Below are positions 45,558 to 54,128 of a stretch of DNA of 64,000 nt, piece by piece (the stretch's first letter is position 1; each line of letters opens with the position of its first letter). The notes under the pieces were generated by a model. It had not been told where the DNA came from, made no database searches, and was given only the letters and a program-made list of their open reading frames with translations. The translations under genes and the position numbers were made by a program. The DNA comes from Candidatus Hydrogenedentota bacterium (lineage in GTDB: Bacteria > Hydrogenedentota > Hydrogenedentia > Hydrogenedentales > JAEUWI01). Location: assembly GCA_019637335.1 (NCBI GenBank), contig JAHBVV010000020.1, positions 1 to 64,000 on the forward strand. The letters run 5' to 3'.

Positions 45558-47453
45558 GTGAGCATCATCCCGACCCTGGCCCTCCTGGGCGCGAGCCTGC
45601 TCTGCGGGAGCGCGCCGGGTACGTATGCCTGGCCCCTCGCCCTGGAACCCCAGCTGACTTCCAGTTTCTGCGAGTACCGGCCCGGGCGCTTTCACGCGGG
45701 CATCGACCTGCGCACCAACGGCGTCGGGCGGGACGTATTCGCGGCGGGTGACGGATACATCAGCCGTGTTCGCTGCTCGCCGTACGGGTACGGCAAGGCC
45801 GTCTACCTGCAATTGAACGACGGCAACTCGGCGGTCTACGCGCACCTTTCCGGTTTCTACCCGGAACTGGAAGAGTTCGTCCGCCGGGAGCAGCACGGCC
45901 GCAAGAGCTACACCGTCGATATCCACCTCCAGGCGGGCCAGTTTCCGATCCGCAAGGGCCAGCTTATTGCGAAGAGCGGCCAGACCGGCATCGGGGCGCC
46001 GCACCTCCATTTCGAAATGCGCGACACCTCCGGGGATCCGGTCAACCCGCGCCTCCTCGGCTTTGACTGGCCCGATTCGACGCCGCCGCGGATCGACAAG
46101 GTGCTCGTGGCGGCAAAGGGCCTGGACGGCCGCGTCAACGGCGACATCGTTCCCATGGTGCTGGACGCGACCCGTGACGAGAGCGGCCGCCTCCGCACCA
46201 CGCCCATCTACGTGGAAGGGCTTATTGGGGTTGGCGCGGACGTCACCGACCCCGGCGCGGGCGGGTACAACCTGGGCGTGCACCGCCTCCGCCTGCTCGC
46301 GGGCGACACCGAAGTGTTCCGCGTGCAGCATGATCGGATGAGCTACGGCAACCACCGCAACGGCGCGGTTTCCTACCATCCGTACATGCGTGACCAGGGC
46401 CGCTTTCTGGTGCTCTGGCGCTGGCCGGGCAACACCTTTTCAAGCTACCAGCACAGCCGGGGAGATGGCTGGCTGGCCGTGACGCCGGACCTGCGGGAAC
46501 TCACGGTGGAAGCAACCGACTTCCACGAGAACGCCACCACCGTAACGATCCCGATCGTTCCCGGCGCCCCGCCCAGCCTGCCCGCCGAACGCTATGTCGG
46601 CAGTATCGACGTATGGGGCCCGGAGCTGATCGTTTCGCAGCAGTTGCCCCCGGGCGCCTCGGGCGCGCCCCGCCTCCACACCGGCGGCGGCCCCGACCTG
46701 CCCTTCGCGCCCTTCGGGGATGGCCTGTTCCGCGCCGCCTTTCAGCCCTCCGCCAGCGGCCGCTACACGCTGAACGCGGTCCACGACGCACTGCCGGACG
46801 CGCCGCGCGAAGTCGCGGCCTTTGTCCAGGGCCAGCGCCGCACCACCGTCACGATGGGCGATGTGGAGCTGTCCGCGCGCCCCAACAGCGGCTATGGCGT
46901 GCTCTTCCTCCGCGCCTGGAAGCATGCCGCGCCGCCGGCGCACCCGCTGCCCGCGCGGAGCGACGCCTACCAGATCTGGCCGACCGGCGCGCCCATCTTT
47001 GACGCCGTCCAGGTCTCGATTCCGCTCTCGGAGGGCGCGCGCTATGCCCCCAACGTGCACGTGTACCGCCACCGGGGCGCTTCCTGGTCGCGCGAGGATA
47101 CAACCCACCGAAACGGACGCCTGGAATTCGAAATGACGTCGCCGGGGATCTTCATGGCGATGGAGGACGCCGCGCGCCCGAACTTCGCCAACGTCACGCC
47201 GCCGGAGGGCTATGCCGCGCAGACGCGCCGTCCCGAGATTCGAGCGAACGTCTCGGACACGGGCAGCGGGATCGCCGGTTTCTCGATTACCTGTGGCGGG
47301 CAATGGCTCCTTTCGGCCTACGACCCCGAACGCGATCTCCTGTATTGGGAACAGGACGCCGACCTCCCGCCGGGGCCGCTGGAACTGGTGTTCACCCTGA
47401 CCGACGCCGCCGGAAACACCGCGCGGTACACCCGCAACATCACCGTGCCGTGA
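45558..47453 (+). CDS. Secreted M23/LytM metallopeptidase with beta-sandwich tail
   Basis: GTG at 45558 follows GGGAGGA. The 631-residue product has a signal peptide and an N-terminal LytM domain with the full zinc quartet: His46 and Asp50 in RFHAGIDLR, His149 and His151 in GAPHLHFEM. These enzymes cut peptidoglycan cross-links. The long remainder consists of beta-rich segments (VTPDLRELTVEATDFHENAT; DTGSGIAGFSITCGGQWLLS) like Ig-fold or bacterial surface domains, probably binding the wall or a glycan. It follows the PPIase gene by 52 bp and may share its mRNA. Confidence 0.88.
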   Translation: MSIIPTLALLGASLLCGSAPGTYAWPLALEPQLTSSFCEYRPGRFHAGIDLRTNGVGRDVFAAGDGYISRVRCSPYGYGKAVYLQLNDGNSAVYAHLSGFYPELEEFVRREQHGRKSYTVDIHLQAGQFPIRKGQLIAKSGQTGIGAPHLHFEMRDTSGDPVNPRLLGFDWPDSTPPRIDKVLVAAKGLDGRVNGDIVPMVLDATRDESGRLRTTPIYVEGLIGVGADVTDPGAGGYNLGVHRLRLLAGDTEVFRVQHDRMSYGNHRNGAVSYHPYMRDQGRFLVLWRWPGNTFSSYQHSRGDGWLAVTPDLRELTVEATDFHENATTVTIPIVPGAPPSLPAERYVGSIDVWGPELIVSQQLPPGASGAPRLHTGGGPDLPFAPFGDGLFRAAFQPSASGRYTLNAVHDALPDAPREVAAFVQGQRRTTVTMGDVELSARPNSGYGVLFLRAWKHAAPPAHPLPARSDAYQIWPTGAPIFDAVQVSIPLSEGARYAPNVHVYRHRGASWSREDTTHRNGRLEFEMTSPGIFMAMEDAARPNFANVTPPEGYAAQTRRPEIRANVSDTGSGIAGFSITCGGQWLLSAYDPERDLLYWEQDADLPPGPLELVFTLTDAAGNTARYTRNITVP

Positions 47454-47531
47454 GGGCGGACGGGCGCTCGACGCGGGCGGCGCGAATGCGGTAAGATCCG
47501 CGTTCGAACCGGCAGAGGAGCGTGTGATTCC

Positions 47532-47939
47532 ATGAGCAACAATCCCCGAAAAATCTATCTCTGCGGCCCGATCATGGACGTGAGCGGCGGCGAAAGCACG
47601 GAATGGCGCAGCCGCGCGAAGGAGCGCCTCTCGGGCAAATTCGTCGTGCTGGATCCGATGCGCCGCAACTTCCGCGACCGCGAGATTGACAGCGCCAACG
47701 AGATCGTGGATTTCGACCTGCAAGACGTGCGCGACGCGGACATCCTGCTCGTCAACTACACCAAGGCCTCCATAGGGACCTCCATGGAGGTCTTCTACGC
47801 ATCCCACGACCTCGGCAAGTTCGTCATCGCGTTCAGCCCCTTCGCCTTTCAGGACATGTCGCCCTGGATGGTGAAACATTGCACGAAAATCCTGCCGGAT
47901 CTGGGCGAAGCGCTGGGTTATATCGACCGGCACTTCTAA
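47532..47939 (+). CDS. Nucleoside 2-deoxyribosyltransferase-like protein
   Basis: ATG at 47532 has AGAGGAG 10 nt upstream. The 135-residue product has the NDT fold: RKIYLCGPIMDVSGGESTEW near the N-terminus, DADILLVNYTKASIGTSMEV with the catalytic-type Glu (SMEVFYA), and VIAFSPF. Such enzymes transfer 2-deoxyribose between bases, or act as nucleoside hydrolases or DNA-modification partners in phages. The substrate is not apparent. It is the last plus-strand gene before a convergent region. Confidence 0.82.
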   Translation: MSNNPRKIYLCGPIMDVSGGESTEWRSRAKERLSGKFVVLDPMRRNFRDREIDSANEIVDFDLQDVRDADILLVNYTKASIGTSMEVFYASHDLGKFVIAFSPFAFQDMSPWMVKHCTKILPDLGEALGYIDRHF

Positions 47940-48145
47940 TCGGACGCCCGATCAGCGGCAAGCTCCCGCCCTTCCGTATCGCGGGAGCGCCGGCATGGCC
48001 GGCTTCGCCGCCGTGGACAGTTGGGACGGCTACCCCGCGTCTTTCGCGGAATGCACGCCGTCCCGCGACTCACGCCCGTCATGATCGAGACACGCTTTTT
48101 CGCCGGTGGGCGCTCTGCCCCGCTGAAGGTTTGCCGGCGGGGAAA

Positions 48146-48178
48146 GCGCGCGGCCACGGAGGATCCGCGGCCGCGCGC
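48146..48178 (-). terminator. Terminator of the caspase-like gene
   Basis: GCGCGCGGCC pairs with GGCCGCGCGC; with the next bases the stem reaches 14 bp with one mismatch and a 5-nt loop. On the minus strand it is followed by TTT. It is 28 bp past the stop of the gene at 48206. Between 47940 and 48205 no gene is seen. Confidence 0.6.
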
Positions 48179-48205
48179 CTGGTTTTCCGGAAGCGCTGTG
48201 TTGGG

Positions 48206-49354
48206 TTACACGCCGAGTTCGTGGCGGATAACGCGCAGTCCGAAGGTGCCCGTCAGGGCCTTGATGCTCTTGCCATCGTCGTCGCCCGTGTCCCGGATAT
48301 CCTTCTTGATGCGCGCAATTTCCTTCTTCAGTTCTTCCAGCGCCGTCTCCTTGGCCCGCAATTCGCCCAGCGCCTTCTTCACCTTGGGATTGGCCAGGAA
48401 GGAATCCTTGTCCCCCTTGAAGCTTTCCCAGCCCTTCAGGATTTTCTTGGTCATGGTGTCGATTTCTTTGCGCATCTTCTCCGCCTTCTTCTTCTGCGCC
48501 TCCAGCATCTCCTCGCTCTTCGCCCACACCTCCTTCTCGCCCCGCTTCATCACCTTGCCGTGGCTGTCGCGGTCCGATCCGTCCGTTTCGCGCGCCGTGG
48601 CGCTGGGCCCGGGCATCCCGACGACAGAGACCTTCTTGTAGCCGCGCTTCTTGAGTTCGTCCCACACTTTCTTGGCGAAGGCGTCGTCCTGCTTGTCCTT
48701 CTCGGGGCCGCCCGAGGCCGTGAAGCAGCCGCTGAGGGTGATCTTGCCGCTGTAGTCCTTCGCGATGCGCTTGGACTTGTCCTTGTTTTTGGTCAGGAGG
48801 TCACAGATCTGGGCGGGCTTCTTTCCGGCCAGTTCCACGCCGATGACGCGGCCGGGCTTGATCTTCGGCGCGCCGTGCGCGCAGAGCAGAATGTTGCCCG
48901 TGATGCCGCCCAGGTCCATCGAGTCTTCGTCCTGGACCTTCGTCTTGAACTTGTCGCCCTGGGCCTTCGCGGCGCCGTCGATGATCTTGTCACCCTTGTC
49001 CAGGTTGACCACGGCGGCGGAGGATTTCTTGAGCTGGGCCTTCAGGCCGAGGTAGTTTTTCACCAGGACCGACATCGCCTCGAACTTGGCATCGACCTTG
49101 TCGTGTATGACGAGGACCAGATCATTCTTCACCACGCCGGCCATGAAGTAGGGGTCCTTCAGGTTCTTGTTGGCCTCGTGGTACTTCTTCATCTTCAGGG
49201 CGTCGGATGTCTTGACGGGCACGCCCTGCACCCCCTTCTCGCCGAATTCCTCCAGGTCGTACGTGATGGCCTTCATTACATTGCCGATATTGAACTTGCT
49301 GAAGTCGATGTTCTTCTTCTCCCCATAGATGATGGGACTGAGTTTGGCCGGCAT
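48206..49354 (-). CDS. Caspase-fold (clan CD)-like protein with Lys-rich coiled-coil tail
   Basis: ATG at 49354 follows GGAGGG at 6-7 nt; the open frame beyond it is less plausible. The 382-residue product lacks a signal peptide and membrane segments. It has the two-part signature of clan CD cysteine peptidases: His160 in GNILLCAHGAPK, and Cys210 in GKITLSGCFTASGG, 50 residues apart with hydrophobic strands before each. MARTX-type CPD and bacterial caspase homologues share this plan. The N-terminal 145 residues are not recognised. Residues 265-360 are Lys/Glu-rich and coiled-coil-like (EEMLEAQKKKAEKMRKEIDT). It stands alone with a strong terminator. The alternative is a catalytically dead fold used as a scaffold. 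Confidence 0.55.
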   Translation of the reverse strand: MPAKLSPIIYGEKKNIDFSKFNIGNVMKAITYDLEEFGEKGVQGVPVKTSDALKMKKYHEANKNLKDPYFMAGVVKNDLVLVIHDKVDAKFEAMSVLVKNYLGLKAQLKKSSAAVVNLDKGDKIIDGAAKAQGDKFKTKVQDEDSMDLGGITGNILLCAHGAPKIKPGRVIGVELAGKKPAQICDLLTKNKDKSKRIAKDYSGKITLSGCFTASGGPEKDKQDDAFAKKVWDELKKRGYKKVSVVGMPGPSATARETDGSDRDSHGKVMKRGEKEVWAKSEEMLEAQKKKAEKMRKEIDTMTKKILKGWESFKGDKDSFLANPKVKKALGELRAKETALEELKKEIARIKKDIRDTGDDDGKSIKALTGTFGLRVIRHELGV

Positions 49355-49480
49355 GACGAACCCTCCTCTGCGCGTGGCGCGACTGTTGCCTTGAACCCAC
49401 AAAATCTGCCACTGGATAGTAGCACGGGCGGATGCTCCCGGAGGTAGTCATTTTCTTGTGCCTGGCCCCGTACAAAGAAC

Positions 49481-49510
49481 TTGACAATCCAATGAGAATG
49501 TATTATCGTT
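49481..49510 (+). promoter_or_regulatory. Promoter with Fur-family-like operator upstream of metal cluster
   Basis: TTGACA at 49481-49486 is a consensus -35; TATCGT at 49504-49509 (17-bp spacer) is a weak -10. AATGAGAATG and TATTATCGTT (49491-49510) form an imperfect palindrome, 7 of 10 positions matching, that resembles Fur/Zur operators. The site covers the spacer and the -10. The first downstream gene starts at 49543, after AGGAG. Confidence 0.45.
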
Positions 49511-49542
49511 ATCGGCAGAGTCTGGCGCAGGAGTCAATTCAG

Positions 49543-49923
49543 ATGCGTAAACGTATACAGCGATGGATACCCGCGGGCCGAGCCACGGCCTGTTGGGCGG
49601 TGTTTGCCGCCTACGGGATCGCTGTGTTACTTGCCGCGCTGCATCCCGCGACCCACCATGGCGGGCATCCCGCCGACACAGAGGCCACGGCGCATACGAT
49701 CGTGCTGTTGACATCGCTCGACGGCGATCATGATCACGGCTGTGACACCGCGGTTACCTGTGCCGCTTGTGCGGCAATGAAGCGCACGGCGGGAGCCTTT
49801 GAGGCTGTTCTGGCCGTTGATCGTTGCCGTCCCGCCCACCGGCCCATGCCGGTCATCCAGCCGCCGCTTTCGCAGTGGCGCCCCCTCCACATCGCGCAAC
49901 GCGCGCCTCCCCGGGACGTCTGA
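49543..49923 (+). CDS. Small His/CxxC membrane protein, first gene of metal cluster
   Basis: ATG at 49543 follows AGGAG at 10 nt, downstream of the promoter. The 126-residue product has one membrane helix (ACWAVFAAYGIAVLLAALHP), then a non-cytoplasmic part with metal-type residues: HPATHHGGHP, GDHDHGCD and CAAC (Cys73, Cys76). It resembles DUF2946-like small periplasmic proteins found with metal transport. Its overall plan (one helix, then HxxHHG) recurs in the proteins at 53605 and 57428. It probably binds a metal ion outside the membrane. A 132-bp gap separates it from the next gene. Confidence 0.6.
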   Translation: MRKRIQRWIPAGRATACWAVFAAYGIAVLLAALHPATHHGGHPADTEATAHTIVLLTSLDGDHDHGCDTAVTCAACAAMKRTAGAFEAVLAVDRCRPAHRPMPVIQPPLSQWRPLHIAQRAPPRDV

Positions 49924-50055
49924 CGGGCCGATCCTGGCCCTGTCAGGTCAATTTCCCCCTTCCCGCATTCCCACGCTCCACGTGCGCCGGTTCGCGCGCG
50001 TCTGGATTGGGAACCGCATCCGGTAGAGTCTTTTCACCCGGGAGAGGTATGGATC

Positions 50056-50847
50056 ATGGAGATCATCATACGCCGCCGTGACATTTATGTTGTCACTATT
50101 GCATCGAGCCTTTTTTTCAGCTGGGTGGCATACGCCACCTACGACAACAAGGACGCGCGCGATCGCCTGCGTGAGCTGGGGCGCGGGCATATAGACGAGT
50201 GGTTCGCGACGGAACCGGAGGGCACGCGGCGCGAGGACTACGAGTACCTGGCCATTGTCGACATGGTGCGCCCCTATGAGCTTTTCGGCCCGGCTTACGG
50301 CGTGGTTCACGTTTACCTTCGCGACAAGGGCGACGTGGATTGCAAGACGTTCCAAGGGGTCGAGTACTACTACCGCATGGAAAACGGGGCATGGGTTCTC
50401 GAGGACAGCGCGGGGTGCGGCGCGAAGGAACACCATGTTCGCGCGTTTCAGCATTACCTCGCGGATGGCATGTCCGTGGAGGATCACGTTTTCGACAAGG
50501 CGATTGGCATTGACTTCGATGTCGCAAAGGCCGAGGCTCATCTGAAAGCCCGAGACGCGGGGGAGAATCCGTTCATTGCTTCGCACCGGCACGATCACGG
50601 GCACGATCACGGACATGCTCACGGGCACGGGCACGGGCACGGGCACGGGCACGGGCACGGGCACGGGCACGGGCACGGGCACGATCACGCACGTAGCCAC
50701 AGCGATCATGACGCGAAGGCCGGCGCGGCGGATCCTTCGGCGGGGTCGTTCGCCGGCGGCGAGCGGCACGATCCCCCCAGCAGCCCAATCCAACGCCGCA
50801 ACAGCGGACAATACGCCGGGGCGGTGAATGGGGAGGTGGCCGAATGA
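50056..50847 (+). CDS. Membrane-anchored protein with His-Gly repeat tail
   Basis: ATG at 50056 follows GGAGAGG at 8-nt spacing. The 263-residue product has one N-terminal helix (VVTIASSLFFSWVAYATY), a middle domain of about 150 residues that I do not recognise (contains VEYYYRMENGAWVLEDSAGC), and a C-terminal tail from about residue 176 with HDHGHDHGHAH, ten HG repeats from residue 189 and a further HDHARSHSDHD. The tail can bind many Zn2+, Ni2+, Co2+ or Cu2+ ions, as in metallochaperones and ZIP/CDF loops. The stop overlaps the ABC ATPase start (ATGA). A role as metal buffer or donor for the transporter that follows is inference. Confidence 0.7.
   Translation: MEIIIRRRDIYVVTIASSLFFSWVAYATYDNKDARDRLRELGRGHIDEWFATEPEGTRREDYEYLAIVDMVRPYELFGPAYGVVHVYLRDKGDVDCKTFQGVEYYYRMENGAWVLEDSAGCGAKEHHVRAFQHYLADGMSVEDHVFDKAIGIDFDVAKAEAHLKARDAGENPFIASHRHDHGHDHGHAHGHGHGHGHGHGHGHGHGHGHDHARSHSDHDAKAGAADPSAGSFAGGERHDPPSSPIQRRNSGQYAGAVNGEVAE
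50620..50679 (+). repeat. (CACGGG)10 hexamer coding for His-Gly
   Basis: Ten exact CACGGG units inside the gene at 50056. Six-base units keep the reading frame, so slippage would change the number of His-Gly pairs without destroying the protein. Confidence 0.95.
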
Positions 50848-51776
50848 GCGCGCACGCGGAGAAGGTAATCGAAGTCAGCGATCTGGTGGTCGAGTACAAG
50901 ACGGACGGCGGGAAGCTTATACGCGCGGTGGACGGGCTGAACCTGTCCGTTCGGCGCGGCGAGGTGGTGGGATTCATCGGGCCGAATGGGGCGGGCAAGT
51001 CGACCTGCATCAAGGTGCTCATGGGGTTCCGCACGCCGACGCGGGGAACGGTCCGGGTGATGGGTCTGCCCGCGGGCGATATGCGGGGCCGGCGCCAGGT
51101 TGGGTTTCTTCCGGAGGTGGCGCTGTACTACCCGTTCCTGACGGCGCGCGAGACGCTTCGGATGTTTGCGAAGTTACGCGAAATTCCGCGCGCGCGCCGG
51201 GAAGCCGTGATCGACGAGCTGCTTGCGAAGGTGAAGCTCAGCGGGCGCGATCGCGAGCCGGTGCGCGGCTTTTCGAAGGGGATGCTGCAGCGGGTTGGGA
51301 TTGCGCAGGCGATCATGGGCGATCCCGATTTGCTGATTCTGGACGAAGTGACCTCGGGCCTCGATCCCGTGGCGCGCTACGATGTCCGGCGCATTCTGAT
51401 GGACTTCAAGGCGAAAGGGAAGACGGTGTTCTTTTCTTCGCACGAGCTGTCGGAAGTCACCATGCTCTGCGATCGCGTGATCCTCATCGATGAGGGCCGC
51501 GTGCTTGTTGAGGACCAGCTGGCCGCGCTCTCCGGGGCGATGCGCCGCCACATCGTGAAGGTTGACGGCCTTCACTCGCCGCCGGAACTGCCGGCGGATG
51601 TGTTCATCCATGCCGTGAGCAACGGGCAGACGACGTTCTCGGCGGAGAACGGCGAGGCCCGGGACGCGCTCCTGGCGATGCTGGAGGTGGATGGTCTGGT
51701 TCCGCAGGCGGCGTACGAGGAGCCGGGATCGCTTGAGGATTACTTCGTACACAGTATTGGGCACAAAGTCAGCTAA
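50844..51776 (+). CDS. ABC-2 type exporter ATPase
   Basis: The 310-residue product has Walker A GPNGAGKST near residue 50, the signature FSKGMLQRVGIA (a variant of LSGGQ), Walker B DLLILDEVTSGLDPVARYDV and an H-loop in VFFSSHELSEV. This is the NatA/NosF-like ATPase that drives an ABC-2 permease. It overlaps the His-Gly protein by ATGA and is followed by its permease at 51823. The C-terminal 80 residues are of unknown function. In this setting a role in exporting a metal complex or in placing envelope components is likely, but the substrate is open. Confidence 0.9.
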   Translation: MSAHAEKVIEVSDLVVEYKTDGGKLIRAVDGLNLSVRRGEVVGFIGPNGAGKSTCIKVLMGFRTPTRGTVRVMGLPAGDMRGRRQVGFLPEVALYYPFLTARETLRMFAKLREIPRARREAVIDELLAKVKLSGRDREPVRGFSKGMLQRVGIAQAIMGDPDLLILDEVTSGLDPVARYDVRRILMDFKAKGKTVFFSSHELSEVTMLCDRVILIDEGRVLVEDQLAALSGAMRRHIVKVDGLHSPPELPADVFIHAVSNGQTTFSAENGEARDALLAMLEVDGLVPQAAYEEPGSLEDYFVHSIGHKVS

Positions 51777-51822
51777 CCCCGTTTCGGTACCCGGGCCCGC
51801 GCCCCGGTGGAGATAGAAAACC

Positions 51823-52590
51823 ATGGAAAAAGTATTGGGCATTGCCCAGGTCACCATCATTGAGTCGTTCCGGCGGAAGGACCCCTATGTACTGCTTATT
51901 CTTGCCGCCCTGATCATCTTCGGCGCGGGCCTTTTCAGCCGCTTCGGCACCGAAGGCCTCGGCAAGTTCGTGAAGGATGTGGGGTATACCGTCACCGGAA
52001 TGCTCTCGGTCCTCATATGCGTCGTGACGGCGGCGCGCCAGCTCCCCAATGAAATCCAGAACAGGACGCTCTACCCATTGTTGGCGAAGCCCGTCTCGCG
52101 GTTCCAGGTGTTCCTGGGCAAGTATCTCGGGGTGGGCGTCATGGCGTCCGCCGTCGTGCTGCTGTTCTCGCTGGAACTCTATTTCCTGTTTCGGGTGCTG
52201 GGGATTCCGGTAAACGGCGTGTTCTTTCAGGCCGTCTACCTGCGCGTGCTGGCGATGTGGATCATCGCCGGGATGACGCTCAGCCTATCCGTATACATGA
52301 CCCAGAGCGGAAATGTTACGGTGTCGCTGCTTCTCGCGCTGGCGATGCAGACCTTCGCCAACACCCTCATCACCGTCCGGACCGACCTGCAAGGCTGGGG
52401 CCTGTGGCTGGTGGACGCGCTCTACTGGATTCTTCCGCACCTCGAGCTCTTCGACCTGACGAAGCGTGAAGTACACAACTTTCCGGCGGCGCCGTTGTGG
52501 GTGCTCGGAGCGCTGACCGTGTACGCGGCCCTGTACTCCGGCGTGTTCATGGCCGCCGGCATGCAGCGCTTCCGCGCGCTCAACCTTTGA
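51823..52590 (+). CDS. ABC-2 type permease (NosY-like)
   Basis: The 255-residue product has six hydrophobic segments and the conserved start of NosY-like permeases (VLGIAQVTIIESFRRKDPYV) and NRTLYPLLAKPVSRFQVFLG. It should form the membrane channel for the ATPase at 50844. NosY works in the copper-site assembly of N2O reductase, which is one precedent for ABC-2 transporters with metal-related substrates. The nos genes themselves are absent. It is followed by a TPR-like protein after 10 bp. Confidence 0.85.
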   Translation: MEKVLGIAQVTIIESFRRKDPYVLLILAALIIFGAGLFSRFGTEGLGKFVKDVGYTVTGMLSVLICVVTAARQLPNEIQNRTLYPLLAKPVSRFQVFLGKYLGVGVMASAVVLLFSLELYFLFRVLGIPVNGVFFQAVYLRVLAMWIIAGMTLSLSVYMTQSGNVTVSLLLALAMQTFANTLITVRTDLQGWGLWLVDALYWILPHLELFDLTKREVHNFPAAPLWVLGALTVYAALYSGVFMAAGMQRFRALNL

Positions 52591-52600
52591 GGAGCACACC

Positions 52601-53608
52601 ATGAAGCCGAAACTTCTCACCGGCGCGATCGCGGCTGCCGCCCTGCTCGGGCTGATGGGCATGGTGCCGAATGCCGTGCGCGACGCCGTGGTGGTGCGCG
52701 AGGCGACCTACCAGCCCAGCGAAATCGACGCGGCGCGCGAATCGATCGCGCTGTCGCTCATGGGACAACTCCAGATGTCGATCGCGGATCTGATGTGGTT
52801 GAAGAGCATGGAGTACCTGCACCGGGGATCGCTGCAGCGTATGCCGACACGGGGCGAGGAAGAATTAGGTTTCATGAAGCGGGATTCATCCAACACGGCG
52901 GTGGGGCTGGGTCATACGGAGGGGGTGAATCTGGTGCTTGATCGGGAGCGGGACTGGCGCGGGCTCATCGGGGAAATTGAGCGGAATATCGCGTGCTACT
53001 CCGAGGAACACATACACGACGATCCGGTCGAGTTAATTCCATGGTACCAGATGGCGGTAAAGCTGAACCCCAAATTGGAGCGCCTTTACACCATGGGCGC
53101 CTTCTTCTTGTCGGACTTCGCACGGGAGCCGGCGGAGGCGCGCGAAATGCTGGTCGCGGGGCTTCAGGCAAATCCGAACAGTTTCGAGGTGAAGGCCGCG
53201 CTGGGCCGCTTGCTGTTTGAATATGCGGACCGGTTGGAGGAATTGGAGGATGAGCACCATGCACCCGGTGAATACGAGCCATACATGCCGGAAAGCAGGG
53301 AAGAGGCGTTTGCGATGGCGGTGGAGTTGCTTCGCGAGGCCGTGGACGATGCATTGCGATTGAAACTGGCGCTGCGCGATCGCCAGGAGGCCTTTGACGA
53401 GTTTCAGAAACAGATTCACGGCGAGTCGTACGTCTTCCTGTCGAAATCCCTTGCCGAACTTGGCGACTACGAGCAGGCCGTGGCCGTCTGCGACGAGGGC
53501 TGGGAATTCTCGAAGTTTCACTTAATACGGGTTCAGCGCCGCGTCGCCGAGCGCCTGCAGACCGGCGAGGTGAGGCCGGACGAAGGAAATCAGGACCGAA
53601 CCGAATGA
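52601..53608 (+). CDS. Membrane-anchored TPR-like protein
   Basis: The 335-residue product has an N-terminal helix (LLTGAIAAAALLGLMGMVPN) and a helical body whose pairs (IPWYQMAVKLNPKLERLYTM ... AREMLVAGLQANPNSFEVKA ... YVFLSKSLAELGDYEQAVAV) have the character of tetratricopeptide repeats. It probably faces the periplasm and scaffolds the complex encoded by this operon. The start is 10 bp after the permease stop and the stop overlaps the next gene (ATGA), so it is a firm operon member. No ligand motif is seen. Confidence 0.75.
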   Translation: MKPKLLTGAIAAAALLGLMGMVPNAVRDAVVVREATYQPSEIDAARESIALSLMGQLQMSIADLMWLKSMEYLHRGSLQRMPTRGEEELGFMKRDSSNTAVGLGHTEGVNLVLDRERDWRGLIGEIERNIACYSEEHIHDDPVELIPWYQMAVKLNPKLERLYTMGAFFLSDFAREPAEAREMLVAGLQANPNSFEVKAALGRLLFEYADRLEELEDEHHAPGEYEPYMPESREEAFAMAVELLREAVDDALRLKLALRDRQEAFDEFQKQIHGESYVFLSKSLAELGDYEQAVAVCDEGWEFSKFHLIRVQRRVAERLQTGEVRPDEGNQDRTE

Positions 53609-54114
53609 CGGTATTGGATACCATGACAGCCGGGCCGCGAAACCGGGCGAATCCCGATGCAACCCGATTCCCGCTCATGCCGGGCGCGCGTACCGCCTTG
53701 TCCGCGCTTCTCGTGCTCGCCTTTGCGGTCCGGCTGGCCAGTATGTTCCCCGGCGCGCCCACCCCGCACTGGCACGGGGCGGTGTTTGTCGTGGCGCCGG
53801 GCGGCGCGTATCCGCATCCGTACGGATCACAAGGGTGTGAAAACCCGGCGCGGGACGGCGACGAATCGGGTGGCGAGCCGGCTGTGTTTGCGTACTTCTG
53901 CGGCCTGCACGCGCCCGTTGAGCCAGGCGCGCTGGCGGTTCCTGGCTGTGGCGCGCCGACCGCCAGGGGCGAGGAGATATGGAGCGGGGGCGCCGCTTTC
54001 GGGTCCCTTGTGCCGGAAGCCAGTGAGCCACGCGCGCCGCCCGCGCGGTTGGAGGCGCGCGGCCGGGCCCCCGAACCCCGCGGAACGAATGAATTCATCC
54101 GAAATCAAGCATGA
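53605..54114 (+). CDS. Small His-motif membrane protein, module copy 1
   Basis: ATG at 53605 overlaps the TPR gene stop. The 169-residue product has one membrane helix ([20 protein letters not shown]), then [28 protein letters not shown] and a Pro/Arg-rich tail. It resembles the protein at 57428 (RLVSGLP...TPHYHGAVAHSHG ... YFCLASLD) and both stand directly before a prepilin-like gene. The TPHxHGA motif may bind a metal. I do not know the family. Confidence 0.6.
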   Translation: MTVLDTMTAGPRNRANPDATRFPLMPGARTALSALLVLAFAVRLASMFPGAPTPHWHGAVFVVAPGGAYPHPYGSQGCENPARDGDESGGEPAVFAYFCGLHAPVEPGALAVPGCGAPTARGEEIWSGGAAFGSLVPEASEPRAPPARLEARGRAPEPRGTNEFIRNQA

Positions 54115-54128
54115 AAAGGAAAACCACC

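Noticed and set aside
50056-50847. His-Gly repeat as an assembly artefact
   Set aside because: The hexamer stays in frame, is flanked by further non-identical His-rich codons (HDHGHDHGHAH, HDHARSHSDHD) and sits in a full-length gene with coupled neighbours.
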